Under the pieces are notes generated by a model that saw only the letters and a program-made list of their open reading frames with translations, did not search any database and had not been told where the DNA came from. The translations under genes and the position numbers were made by a program. From NCBI GenBank assembly GCA_035528415.1, contig DATKYQ010000081.1:1-64000 (forward strand): 64,000 bases of DNA, written 5' to 3'. Origin of the DNA: DATKYQ01 sp035528415 (lineage in GTDB: Bacteria; Myxococcota; B64-G9). Positions 26,041 to 34,272 of this stretch are shown one piece after another (positions within the stretch are counted from its first letter, which is position 1; every line of letters starts with the position of its first letter).

Positions 26041-26069
26041 AAAAAACCCGGGCCAGACGGCCCGGGTTT
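26041..26069 (-). terminator. rho-independent terminator of the first Cys-rich paralogue
   Basis: Perfect eleven-base arms AAACCCGGGCC (26044-26054) and GGCCCGGGTTT (26059-26069) with loop AGAC. The adjacent A run at the low-coordinate side reads as a U tract on the minus strand, directly after the stop at 26090. Confidence 0.88.
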
Positions 26070-26089
26070 CTAATTCACCAAATATACAA

Positions 26090-27688
26090 CTACTGGCCGC
26101 AAGCACCCCAGGCGCCAGCCTGTCCGGTGCCGGTAGCGCAGCCTTCGACAGCCTGGCAGGTGTCCGGCGACGTGCAGGCATGCCCGTCGTTGCAGACCTG
26201 GACGCAGGTTGCGGGCTCACCCGAGCAGAGGAGGCCGTTCACGCAGTCGTTCGAGTACTGGCAGGGTGCGCCGGCCGCCACACCGTTGGATATGAAGCAG
26301 CGGAAGTCCGTGCAGTCGGTGTCGTAAGGGATACAGCTCGAGGTGGCGTCGCACTCCGAGCCACTGCTTTCCATGGTGCATGTCGGAGTCTCAATGCAAC
26401 CGCCGAAGTGATCGATGCCGGTGATCCCGATGCAGAAGTAGTCATCCGCTGCCCCCGGGCAGCCGGTGTTGTTGTCGGCGTCGCAGATCGCGTAGCAGCT
26501 TCCGTTACCGGCGCCCAAGCACATCTGGCCGGCCTTGCACCAGCAGTCCTGCCCGGCGCAGGCGCCCTGGCCGCAGACTTCGCCCAGGTCCTGGGGTCCC
26601 TCTTCCACGCAGGCCAACTCACTGCCCTGGTAGGGCACGCATTTCTCGCCGGCTTGGCAGCCGATGTTGTTGATCGGGTCGGTGCAGGTTGCCACGGTGG
26701 AGGGGATGCAGTAGCAGGTGCCGCTGATGTCCTGGCCGGAGGTGCCGGCCGGGCAATCGGCTGCGACGCCGCCCGGGCACTCCTCGGCGCAGAAAGAGGC
26801 GCCGCAGTTGCCGGTTACGCAGTCAGGGTTTAGCGCATCTCCCAAGGGCGAGCAGTCGGGATCGGTGGTGCAGGTGCCGTTCGTTCCGTCGGCCGCGAGC
26901 CCCAGGCACATCAGCCCCGCGCCACAGTTGACCGCGTCCGCATTGACGGTGTCGAACGGGCAGGGATCTCCCACCGCACCCGTGCCGGTACACTGGGTGT
27001 GGTCGAAGCAGAACTTGCCGCCCGTGATCTCCAGACAGCAGCTGGGATCGCCGCAGTCGGCATCGGTGGTGCAGGCCTTCGAGCAATAGGTTGTCCCGCC
27101 GCCGGAGAGGCAGGTTGGCCATTCGGCCGGGCAGTCGCCGTCACCGTTGGGACACAGGTCGCCGGGCTCGCTGCCGCCGGCCACACAGGCGCCGTTTTCG
27201 CAGTGCTCGGTGCCGGTGCAGGTGCCGCACGAGCCGCCGCAGCCGTCGTCGCCGCAGACCTTGCCGATGCAGTCGGTTGTGCAGGGCCCGCAGACGCCGG
27301 TAGTCGTGTTGCAGACATCCGAACCGGTGCAGGTGCCGCACGAGCCGCCGCAGCCGTCATCGCCGCAATTCTTGTCGGTGCACTTCGGCTGACAGGTCTG
27401 ACACACGCAGGAGGTGGGGTTGCATTCCATGCCGGTGCCGCAGTTGTCGGGGCACGCGGACCCGGTGCCGCAGGGATCGCCGCAGCACAGGTCGGCGCAC
27501 TTTTCCACCTGGTTGCAGGTCGTGTTCGGCTTGCATTTCTTGGTGGTCAGGTCGCAGTACTCGGTGGCCAGGCAGTCGGTGTTCGAGGTGCAGCCGCTTG
27601 TGCCGTCACCGCCGCTGCAATGGATCAGCGCCGCGCCCATCAAGCTGAGCGTCGCGCCGGCTACTAGAAACGTAATAAACTTCCTCAT
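26090..27688 (-). CDS. modular Cys-rich exported protein, paralogue A
   Basis: A 532-residue exported protein, very rich in cysteine. The signal (FITFLVAGATLSLMGAALIHC) resembles a lipoprotein signal, but His precedes the Cys. Modules in order: a CTSNTDC...C box, two CGDDGCGGSCGTCTG boxes about 40 residues apart, a CPAEWPTCLSGGG segment, then C-rich units such as QDISGTCYC and GQDCWCKAGQMC. It ends in WGACGQ like its neighbours. The regular C-x2-6-C spacing suggests a disulfide-ladder surface fibre or adhesin, but no function is known. It is one of three tandem paralogues with strong DNA identity to copy B in the 3' half. It has its own promoter (27764-27793) and terminator. GGAGGAAG precedes the ATG. 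Confidence 0.8.
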   Translation of the reverse strand: MRKFITFLVAGATLSLMGAALIHCSGGDGTSGCTSNTDCLATEYCDLTTKKCKPNTTCNQVEKCADLCCGDPCGTGSACPDNCGTGMECNPTSCVCQTCQPKCTDKNCGDDGCGGSCGTCTGSDVCNTTTGVCGPCTTDCIGKVCGDDGCGGSCGTCTGTEHCENGACVAGGSEPGDLCPNGDGDCPAEWPTCLSGGGTTYCSKACTTDADCGDPSCCLEITGGKFCFDHTQCTGTGAVGDPCPFDTVNADAVNCGAGLMCLGLAADGTNGTCTTDPDCSPLGDALNPDCVTGNCGASFCAEECPGGVAADCPAGTSGQDISGTCYCIPSTVATCTDPINNIGCQAGEKCVPYQGSELACVEEGPQDLGEVCGQGACAGQDCWCKAGQMCLGAGNGSCYAICDADNNTGCPGAADDYFCIGITGIDHFGGCIETPTCTMESSGSECDATSSCIPYDTDCTDFRCFISNGVAAGAPCQYSNDCVNGLLCSGEPATCVQVCNDGHACTSPDTCQAVEGCATGTGQAGAWGACGQ

Positions 27689-27763
27689 TTTCTTCCTCCT
27701 TCTACCACTGGGTTATGGAAATGGCCTCTTGATCCTTTGATTAGCAATGTCCTGATCTTGGCC

Positions 27764-27793
27764 ATACTAGGGCTTTGTCGCCGCAGCTGTCAA
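27764..27793 (-). promoter_or_regulatory. sigma70-type promoter of paralogue A
   Basis: On the minus strand TTGACA (27793-27788), an 18-base spacer, TAGTAT (27769-27764). The same box layout and spacing recurs before paralogue C, including a GTTTGACAG context. Confidence 0.6.
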
Positions 27794-27811
27794 ACCAAAA
27801 ATGGATCCGGC

Positions 27812-27845
27812 AAAAAAAGCCCCGAGCCTGAAAGGCGCGGGGCTT
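27812..27845 (-). terminator. rho-independent terminator of paralogue B
   Basis: Arms AAGCCCCGAGCCT (27817-27829) and AGGCGCGGGGCTT (27833-27845), one mismatch, loop GAA; the A run 27812-27818 gives a U tract on the minus strand. It lies 22 bases past the stop of paralogue B. Confidence 0.85.
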
Positions 27846-27866
27846 GACAGATTGTCAGAAGAGCGA

Positions 27867-29441
27867 CTACTGGCCGCAGACACCCCAGGAGCCAGTGTCC
27901 CCGGTTCCGCTTGCGCAGCCGTCGACAGGCTGGCAGCTATCCGGCGCCGTGCAGGCATGCCCGTCGTTGCAAACCTCGATACAGGTAGCAGGCTGACCCA
28001 GACACAGGGTGCCGTTCACGCAGTCATTCGAGTACTGGCAGGGCTGGCCGTCTGTTTTACCGTTGGTTGTCAAGCAGCGGAATTCAGTGCAGTTAGCATC
28101 ATTGATGATGCAAGCCAAGGTGGTGTCACACTCCGAACCGCCGCTTTCCAGGGTGCATGTCGGAGCCGCGATGCATCCGCCGTATTTATCGATGCCGGTG
28201 ATGCCGATACAGAAGTAGTCGTCAGCCGAGCCGGGGCAGCCGGTGTTGGCGTCGGCGTCGCAGATCTGCTGGCAGCTTCCGGCACCCGAGTCCAGGCACA
28301 GCTGGCCGGCCTTGCACCAGCAATCCTGGCCGCCGCAGGCGCCCTGGCCGCAGACCTCGCCCAGATCCTGGGGTCCCTCTTCCACGCAGGCCAGTTCGCT
28401 GCCCTGGTAGGGGACGCACTTCTCGCCCGCCTGGCAGCCGATGTTGTTGATCGGGTCGGTGCAGGTCGCCACCGTAAGGGGGACGCAATAGCAGGTGCCG
28501 CTGATGTCCTGGCCGGTGGTGCCGCCGGGGCAATAGCCCGAATCGCCTCCGGGGCACTCCTCGGCGCAAAAGGATGCACCGCAATAGCCGCCGGCGCAGT
28601 CCGGATTGAGAGCTTCCCCCAAAGACGAGCAGTCGGCGTCGGTGGTGCAGCTGCCGTTGCTTCCATCGGCGAAGATACCCAGGCAAGTCAAACCTGCAGC
28701 GCAGTTATTCGTGTCGGAGTTGACGGTGTCGAACGGGCAGGGATCGCCGAACATTGGCGGATCGCCGCATTGAATATAATCGAAGCAGAATCTACCAATC
28801 GAGATGTAGAGACAACAGTTGGGAAAGACGCAATCGGCGTCGGTGATACAGGCTCTCGAGCAATAGGTCTGCCCGCCGCCCGAGAGGCAGGTGGGCCATT
28901 TGGGCGGGCAGTCGCTGTCGCCGTCGGGGCATGGGTCGCCGGGCTCGCCGGCGCCGGCTATACATGTGTCGTGTACACAGTGCTGGTCTGCGCTGCAGTT
29001 GTCGCAAAAGCCGCCACAGCCGTCGTCACCGCAGACATTGCCGGTACAATCCGGCCGGCAGGGCCGGCAGATGCCATTGGCCTCGCAGGTGTCCGTGCCG
29101 CTGCAATTTCCGCAGGAGCCGCCACAGCCGTCGTCCCCGCAGTTTCTACCGGCGCAGTCCGGTTGGCAGACCTCGCAGATGCAGCTTGTGGTGTTACAGA
29201 TCAGTTCGCTGGTAGCGCAGGTGTCCAGGCACTCTGCCCCAGTGCCGCAGGGATCGCCGCAGCATAGACCGGAGCATTCTGCCACCTGGTTGCAGCTCGT
29301 GCTTGGCTCGCATTTACTGGAGTGAAGATTGCAGAATTCGCGTGGCTTGCAGTCGGCGTTCGAAATACATTCGCCGCTATTATCGCCGCCGCAATGGACT
29401 AACGCCGCGCAGGCCGCCAGTAGAGTGAAAAACTTCTTCAT
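27867..29441 (-). CDS. modular Cys-rich exported protein, paralogue B
   Basis: A 524-residue relative of paralogue A. The signal is shorter (MKKFFTLLAACAALVHC, again His before Cys) and is followed by CISNADC...C, CGDDGCGGSCGNCSG, and a second, degenerate box CGDDGCGGFCDNCSA. The 3' half is close to copy A at both DNA and protein level (for example the segment with INNIGCQAGEKC and GQDCWCKAGQ), ending SWGVCGQ. A central portion (CCLYISIGRFCFDYIQC) is more diverged. Function unknown; probably surface exposed. It lies head to tail with A, with a terminator between, so each copy appears to be an independent transcription unit. Confidence 0.8.
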   Translation of the reverse strand: MKKFFTLLAACAALVHCGGDNSGECISNADCKPREFCNLHSSKCEPSTSCNQVAECSGLCCGDPCGTGAECLDTCATSELICNTTSCICEVCQPDCAGRNCGDDGCGGSCGNCSGTDTCEANGICRPCRPDCTGNVCGDDGCGGFCDNCSADQHCVHDTCIAGAGEPGDPCPDGDSDCPPKWPTCLSGGGQTYCSRACITDADCVFPNCCLYISIGRFCFDYIQCGDPPMFGDPCPFDTVNSDTNNCAAGLTCLGIFADGSNGSCTTDADCSSLGEALNPDCAGGYCGASFCAEECPGGDSGYCPGGTTGQDISGTCYCVPLTVATCTDPINNIGCQAGEKCVPYQGSELACVEEGPQDLGEVCGQGACGGQDCWCKAGQLCLDSGAGSCQQICDADANTGCPGSADDYFCIGITGIDKYGGCIAAPTCTLESGGSECDTTLACIINDANCTEFRCLTTNGKTDGQPCQYSNDCVNGTLCLGQPATCIEVCNDGHACTAPDSCQPVDGCASGTGDTGSWGVCGQ

Positions 29442-29503
29442 CCTCTTTTTCCTGCAACTGCTGGATTTTTTTGGAATGCCCTCTCGGTGCCAATCTCAAT
29501 ACT

Positions 29504-29532
29504 ATTTTGATATTTGCCGTGCAAAGAGTCAA
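29504..29532 (-). promoter_or_regulatory. possible promoter of paralogue B
   Basis: On the minus strand TTGACT (29532-29527), a 17-base spacer, CAAAAT (29509-29504). Nine bases further upstream on that strand begins the CTTGAGA/TCTCAAG inverted repeat. Confidence 0.35.
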
Positions 29533-29540
29533 GCACCTCG

Positions 29541-29563
29541 CTTGAGAGTACAGAGTTCTCAAG
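29541..29563. promoter_or_regulatory. operator-like inverted repeat upstream of paralogue B
   Basis: Perfect seven-base arms CTTGAGA (29541-29547) and TCTCAAG (29557-29563) separated by nine bases, immediately upstream of the possible -35 box. A regulator site is a guess from position and symmetry. The stretch 29564-29663 holds a T8 run but nothing else I can name. Confidence 0.35.
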
Positions 29564-29663
29564 TGACCTGGAGGTTTCCTGGATCTTTTTTTTGGTTTGT
29601 CATTTGGGCCGCTGGATGTCTTGGGTGTCATCAGTAATGCGGGCTACGACGTGAGCATAGCAT

Positions 29664-29748
29664 CGCCCCGAAGGGGCGAGGGAACATAGCCTGGGGGCTT
29701 CAGCCCCAGGAAGAGATGCTGAATTTGTTTTGCGCCCTGTAGGGGCGC
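29664..29748. repeat. REP-like cluster of three palindromes
   Basis: Three hairpin-forming units in 85 bases: CGCCCC-GAA-GGGGCG (29664-29678), CCTGGGG...CCCCAGG (29690-29710), and GCGCCC...GGGCGC (29732-29748). From memory, intergenic palindrome strings of this kind occur in many bacterial genomes, often with RAYT (IS200-like) transposases. No transposase is present here, and I saw no second copy in the window. Confidence 0.6.
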
Positions 29749-29784
29749 GGCCTACCGAGGTTGCTGTTCTTGACGCCGCGGTTT

Positions 29785-30217
29785 CTAGTGGATCGGAATG
29801 CAATAGCAGGTGCCGCTGATGTCCTGGCCGGAAGCGCCTGCCGGGCACTGGGCCGAATCGCCGCCGGGGCACTCCTCGGCGCAGAACGATGCGCCGCAGT
29901 TGCCGCTTACGCAATCGGGGTTGATCGCGTCTCCCAAGGACGAGCAGTCGGCGTCGGTGGTGCAGCTGCCGTGGCTTCCATCGGCTGCTAAGCCCAGACA
30001 TTTGAGATCATCTCCGCAGTTATCCGCGTCAGTATTTACGGTCTCGAATGGGCAGGGATCTCCCACGTCACCACTGCCGGGACACTGGTTGTGATCGAAG
30101 CAGTACTTGCCGCCCGTGATGTCGAGGCAGCAGTTGGGATCACCGCAGTCGGTGTCTGTGGTGCAGGCCTTAGAGCAGTAGGTTATCCCGCCGCCCGAGA
30201 GGCAGGTGGGCCAGTTT
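29785..30217 (-). pseudogene. truncated fourth copy of the Cys-rich family
   Basis: The minus-strand frame reads NWPTCLSGGGITYCSKAC, then CCLDITGGKYCFDHNQC, a GDPCPFETVN segment and DISGTCYCIPIH before a stop. This matches the middle of paralogues A and C almost residue for residue, but has no signal peptide, no CGDDGCGG boxes and no C-terminal modules. It has no ribosome site or start of its own; a GTG at 30066 is internal to the homologous segment. The 5' break lies beside the terminator of paralogue C and the 3' break near the REP-like palindromes. A remnant of a deletion or unequal crossover among the tandem copies is the simplest reading. Confidence 0.8.
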
Positions 30218-30240
30218 TTCCTTCCGCTGCCAATCTTAAG

Positions 30241-30270
30241 AAAAGCCCCGCACCCTACCGGGTGCGGGGC
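30241..30270 (-). terminator. rho-independent terminator of paralogue C
   Basis: Perfect eleven-base arms GCCCCGCACCC (30245-30255) and GGGTGCGGGGC (30260-30270) with loop TACC, followed on the minus strand by a short U tract. It lies 25 bases after the stop of paralogue C, just before the truncated copy. Confidence 0.88.
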
Positions 30271-30294
30271 CTGGTTGTTCCGGCGCCGGATCGC

Positions 30295-31905
30295 TTACTG
30301 GCCGCAGATGCCCCAGGAGCCGTCGCAGCCGGTGATGGCGTCTATGTGGCCGCAGGTGTCCGGGCTTACGCAGTCGGAGCCGGCCGTGTCGCAGCGCGGC
30401 ACGCAGGTGCCGCTGTCGGCATCACCCATGGCTGTCAGGTAGAAGGTGCAGAACAGGTTGGGCCCGCAGTCGTCCCAGGTGCAGACGCTGTCCTCGGCCC
30501 CGCCGCCATTCTCCCAGCAGCCCGTCGTGCAGTCGTCCGGGGGGTTGCTCATCGAACAGAAGGTCGGATTACCGGCGTAGTTTGTGCCGCACTGGACGGT
30601 GTCGTCGGCGGTCATGTCGCAGCAGTCGAGTGGATAGCATACGCCCCAGGCGGGGAGATCCTCGTCCGGGTAGCAGAAGTCGCAAGGGCCCGTGCAGCCG
30701 GTTCCGTCCGTGCCGTTGCAGAACTCCCAGCAGAAGAAGTCCTCTTCACTGCCATAGCACCCCATGCCGGCCTTGCAGGCATTGTTATTGTTGGGGTCGC
30801 ATGGCTGCAGGTACTCGGCCGGGCCTGCGGGGGTGCAAACCAGGGCGCCCGAGTAGACGATGCACTTCTCGCCGGCTTCGCAGCCTATGTTGTTGATGGG
30901 ATCGGTGCACTCGTCTGAGGGTTTCGGAGTGCAGTAGCAGGTGCCGCTGATGTCCTGGCCGATGGTGCCCGCGGGGCACTGGGCCGAATCGCCCCCGGGG
31001 CACGGCTCAGCGCAAAACGACGCGCCGCAGTTGCCGCTGACGCAATCGGGGTTGATCTCGGCCCCCAGGTTCGAGCAGTCGTCGTCGGTGGTGCAGGTGC
31101 CGCTCTGTCCGCTGGCGGCTATTCCCAGGCAGGTCAGCCCTTCCTTGCAGGCGTTGGCGTCGGCGTTGACGGTGTCGAACGGACAAGGATCTCCGAGGTC
31201 GGCGTTACCCGGGCACTGTGTCTCGTCGAAGCAGAACTTGCCGCCCGTGATCTCCAGACAGCAGTTGGGATCGCCGCAGTCGGCGTCGATGGTGCAGGCC
31301 TTCGAACAGTAGCTTGTCCCGCCGCCGGACAGGCAGGTGGGCCATTCGGCCGGGCAGTCGCTATCGCCGTTGGGGCACTCGTCGCCGGGCGGCACGCCGC
31401 CGGTTACGCAGGCGCCGTTGTCGCAGTGCTCGCCGGCGTTACAGGTGCCGCAGGAGCCGCCGCAGCCGTCGTCACCGCAGACCTTGCCGGTGCATTCGGC
31501 CTGGCAGGGCACGCACTTGCCGCTGTTGTCACAGGTGTCCGTGCCGGTGCAACTACCGCAGGAGCCGCCGCAGCCGTCGTCGCCGCAATCTTTGTTGGTG
31601 CAGTCGGTCTGGCAGGCCTCGCACTGGCAGGTGGAGGGGCTGCAGGTCATGCCGGTGCCGCAGTTGTCGGGGCAGTCGGTCCCGGTGTCGCAGGGATCGC
31701 CGCAGCACAGATCGGCGCACTTTGTCGCCTGGTTACAGGTCGTATCCGGCTGGCAGGTCTTAGTTGTCAGGTTGCAGTACTCGTCGGCCTTACAGTCGGT
31801 GTTCGAGGTGCAGCCGCCGTTACTACCGCCACCACATTGGATCAGCGCCGCACCCATCAATGAAAGCGTCGCAGCGACTGCCAGAAACGTGAGAAACTTC
31901 TTCAT
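30295..31905 (-). CDS. modular Cys-rich exported protein, paralogue C
   Basis: A 536-residue member of the same family. The N-terminal two thirds follow paralogue A closely: a signal ending GAALIQC (Gln before Cys), CTSNTDC, two CGDDGCGGSCG boxes, CPAEWPTCLSGGG and QDISGTCYC. After INNIGCEAGEKC it switches to a different C-terminal cassette (about residues 355-530) with CDFCYPDEDLPAWGVCYPLDCC and CTWDDCGPNLFC, then rejoins the common end with SWGICGQ. A shared stem with an exchanged end suggests a mosaic, diversifying family. AAGGAGGAAG precedes the ATG, and its promoter at 31958-31987 matches that of copy A. Function unknown. Confidence 0.8.
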   Translation of the reverse strand: MKKFLTFLAVAATLSLMGAALIQCGGGSNGGCTSNTDCKADEYCNLTTKTCQPDTTCNQATKCADLCCGDPCDTGTDCPDNCGTGMTCSPSTCQCEACQTDCTNKDCGDDGCGGSCGSCTGTDTCDNSGKCVPCQAECTGKVCGDDGCGGSCGTCNAGEHCDNGACVTGGVPPGDECPNGDSDCPAEWPTCLSGGGTSYCSKACTIDADCGDPNCCLEITGGKFCFDETQCPGNADLGDPCPFDTVNADANACKEGLTCLGIAASGQSGTCTTDDDCSNLGAEINPDCVSGNCGASFCAEPCPGGDSAQCPAGTIGQDISGTCYCTPKPSDECTDPINNIGCEAGEKCIVYSGALVCTPAGPAEYLQPCDPNNNNACKAGMGCYGSEEDFFCWEFCNGTDGTGCTGPCDFCYPDEDLPAWGVCYPLDCCDMTADDTVQCGTNYAGNPTFCSMSNPPDDCTTGCWENGGGAEDSVCTWDDCGPNLFCTFYLTAMGDADSGTCVPRCDTAGSDCVSPDTCGHIDAITGCDGSWGICGQ

Positions 31906-31957
31906 CTTCTTCCTCCTTGAGATACTTGTTTTGTAAAAAGGGTCTTTGATTGCAGAT

Positions 31958-31987
31958 ACACTAAGAGCTATCCATGCTGTCTGTCAA
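31958..31987 (-). promoter_or_regulatory. sigma70-type promoter of paralogue C
   Basis: On the minus strand TTGACA (31987-31982), an 18-base spacer, TAGTGT (31963-31958). Both the GTTTGACAG context and the spacing match the promoter of paralogue A. Confidence 0.58.
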
Positions 31988-32008
31988 ACCCAAACTGGCT
32001 CAGGCGGT

Positions 32009-34117
32009 TTAGCGCTCGCCGTACCAGGCACCGTTCATGTCGGCGTCGATGATGATCTTGACATTGCCTTCCCACTTGCCGTCCTTGCTGGTCTCGAAGT
32101 TTGAAAAGCCCAGGTTGGTGCCGTAGGGCGGGTCGTCTTCGGTGGTGATGGTGGCGTAGCCGGTGAAGTTCAAAAGTTTCCAGCCGACGCCGATCTGATC
32201 GAGCAACCCCTGGAGCAGGCCGGCCGCGTTCGGTTTGAAGCTGTCGCAGGCCTGCTCGGCGCTCTGGCCGATGCCGGAGCAGTTGGGGATGAAACCGATA
32301 CTCTCGCAGAAATCCTCGGCCGAGGACCCGATGGCTTCGCAGTCGATGATATCCTGCAGGGCGTCGTCGAGGCTGTCGTAGCCGGTGAAGATCTGGATCA
32401 GCAGGTCGACTAGGAAACTTACGAATTTCGAGTACTCCATCTTGACCTGGCGCGGATCGATCAACAAGGTGTACTTGGTGACGGCACCGCTGTCGTCAAC
32501 CTGCACCTTGCCGGTGAACGGCGGCACTTCGATGCCGACGTCCCCGTAATCATTCAGATCCTCGCGGGTAATGTCGATCATGGCGCAGTCTGGGAAGTCG
32601 GGTTGGTCGAACGGGTTGCAGCAGGTGCCGGGATCGCCGTTGGGGCCGCACTCGCAGCAGGCGTTCAGGAAGCGGATCAAGATGCTGTCCCAGACTTCGG
32701 TGCCCGAGACCAACTCGCGCGGATTGAGGTGCACAAGCTCCATGGTGCCCTCGGCACGCAGTTCCTTGAGCATGTTGATCAAGTTGTCGAAGACCGCGAT
32801 CAGCGAACCCACCCAGTCGGGGACATATTCGTGGATGACGTCGCAGAGCAGGTCATCGATGAAGCCGATACCGGTGATGTCACAATAGTTGATGATCTGG
32901 TTGAGCTTGTCGATGATGCCGGAGACGGTGGCCCCGCCCAGGGAGGCCGACATATCGAAGTAGTGCTGGGTGTACCAGGTGCCGCCCAGTTCGGGAATGA
33001 CCACGTCCACCGGGTTGTCCGGCTGGCAGATACCGTTTACGCACTTGAAGCCCGGGGGGCAGTCCTGGTCGTCCTGGCACTCGTCGCCTCCCGTGCACTC
33101 CGGCTTGTCAGAGACTTCGGGGCAGGGGTAGCACTCGTGGCCCTCGCAGTAATAGCCCTCGGGACAATCGGCGGAGGTGTCGCAGGAATCCGGCAGGACG
33201 CCCTGGGGATGGCAGAGATTGTCCTGGCACTCGTAGCCTTCAGGGCAATCGTCATCGGTATCGCACTCCTGGCCGCCGGACTGGCGACACTCGCCGTTGA
33301 CACAGGTGAAGCCCGCCGGGCAATCGTCGCTCGTCGTGCAGACCTTGCGTTGCTTGACGGTGATGGTGAAGGTTACTTTCTCGACGATCTCGTTTACGCC
33401 CTCTGCGACCACCTGGTAGGAAGTGGCCATCGTGCCGGCCTGGAAGATGGTGCTGGCCAGTCCCGAGAGGCTGGTGGCTACCTGCGGACTGGCTACCGAG
33501 GCGTCACCGCCGACCGGCGGGTTGAAGATCGAAAAGCCGATATCCACTCCCCTGACCGGAGTGCTGGTGTCGAGGTTGGTGAGCTTGACGGTCAGATCGA
33601 GAGTTTCATTGACGTAGCAATCGAGTTGAATGGGCCCGACCGGGCTCAGCTGGCGCCGCACCGGCTTGAGCTTGATGGTGAAGTACACCCCGTCAGGATC
33701 CTGCTGGCTTGCGGCATGCACCCCGAACTCGATGGCCTGCGGGGGCTGCTGGCTTGGCGCCGTGAGAGTCACCGTGGCCAGGCCGTTGGCGCTGGTGACC
33801 ACCGAGGCGCTCGAGAGGCTGGCGTCCCCGGGGTTTTGCTGGATCTCGAAGTCGACGGTTTCACCGGCAACGGCCCCGACGCACTTTTCCAAAAGGACTA
33901 CCTGTAATTCTTCCTGGTCTCCCGGGTAGAGCGTGCGGTTCGGGCTGCCGATGATGCTCAACAGGCGCTGCCCGCTGCCCTGGCAGCCGTCGAGCCCGCC
34001 GGCGTCGCCGTCATGGTCGCCGTTGTTTCCCGATCCGCTGCAACCCGCAGCGCCGAGCACGGCCGAAAGCACCAGTATCAAGACATTTTGAATACGGCTG
34101 GTTTTCATCCTGGACAT
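32009..34117 (-). CDS. large lipoprotein with Ig-like and EGF-like Cys-rich repeats
   Basis: A 702-residue lipoprotein: signal ending AVLGAAGC, then a short Gly/Asp/Asn stretch. Residues ~40-250 hold two bacterial Ig-like domains (GNxxATVTLTAP-type strands). Residues ~255-375 contain about five short cysteine repeats of the form CxxxDDCPxGYxCxxxxC, as in DTDDDCPEGYECQDNLC. The C-terminal half is a predicted mixed domain with no recognised family. ATG 34117 follows AAGGAGG at good spacing; the longer frame to 34240 lacks a signal. It is probably a surface-exposed adhesin or structural protein. No clear terminator separates it from paralogue C downstream. Confidence 0.78.
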   Translation of the reverse strand: MSRMKTSRIQNVLILVLSAVLGAAGCSGSGNNGDHDGDAGGLDGCQGSGQRLLSIIGSPNRTLYPGDQEELQVVLLEKCVGAVAGETVDFEIQQNPGDASLSSASVVTSANGLATVTLTAPSQQPPQAIEFGVHAASQQDPDGVYFTIKLKPVRRQLSPVGPIQLDCYVNETLDLTVKLTNLDTSTPVRGVDIGFSIFNPPVGGDASVASPQVATSLSGLASTIFQAGTMATSYQVVAEGVNEIVEKVTFTITVKQRKVCTTSDDCPAGFTCVNGECRQSGGQECDTDDDCPEGYECQDNLCHPQGVLPDSCDTSADCPEGYYCEGHECYPCPEVSDKPECTGGDECQDDQDCPPGFKCVNGICQPDNPVDVVIPELGGTWYTQHYFDMSASLGGATVSGIIDKLNQIINYCDITGIGFIDDLLCDVIHEYVPDWVGSLIAVFDNLINMLKELRAEGTMELVHLNPRELVSGTEVWDSILIRFLNACCECGPNGDPGTCCNPFDQPDFPDCAMIDITREDLNDYGDVGIEVPPFTGKVQVDDSGAVTKYTLLIDPRQVKMEYSKFVSFLVDLLIQIFTGYDSLDDALQDIIDCEAIGSSAEDFCESIGFIPNCSGIGQSAEQACDSFKPNAAGLLQGLLDQIGVGWKLLNFTGYATITTEDDPPYGTNLGFSNFETSKDGKWEGNVKIIIDADMNGAWYGER

Positions 34118-34181
34118 GAGTATTCCTCCTTCGGACCCGTAACCGGGTTCCGCATCTGGTTCTTGCATGCTCGTCACGGTC

Positions 34182-34211
34182 ATTATGACCGGATAGGCGC
34201 CAAAAAAGCAA
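34182..34211 (-). promoter_or_regulatory. possible promoter of the Ig/Cys-rich lipoprotein gene
   Basis: On the minus strand TTGCTT (34211-34206), an 18-base spacer, CATAAT (34187-34182), five of six -10 matches. Confidence 0.35.
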
Positions 34212-34272
34212 TAGGACGATCGGACCATGGCTGCTATCATCTATAGTTCTGCGGAAAGGCGGACGACGGCCG

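Noticed and set aside
27801..29267. 488-codon plus-strand open frame opposite paralogue B
   Set aside because: Repetitive Ala/Gly composition mirroring the Cys-rich repeats; no start context, and both a terminator and a promoter support the minus strand.
29640..29784. Remnant insertion sequence
   Set aside because: There is no transposase coding sequence, no long terminal inverted repeats and no target duplication I could see; a REP-like string of hairpins fits better.
26090..31905. CRISPR-like or tandem-repeat array
   Set aside because: The repetition is at protein-module and whole-gene level (CGDDGCGG boxes); there are no regular short repeats with unique spacers.
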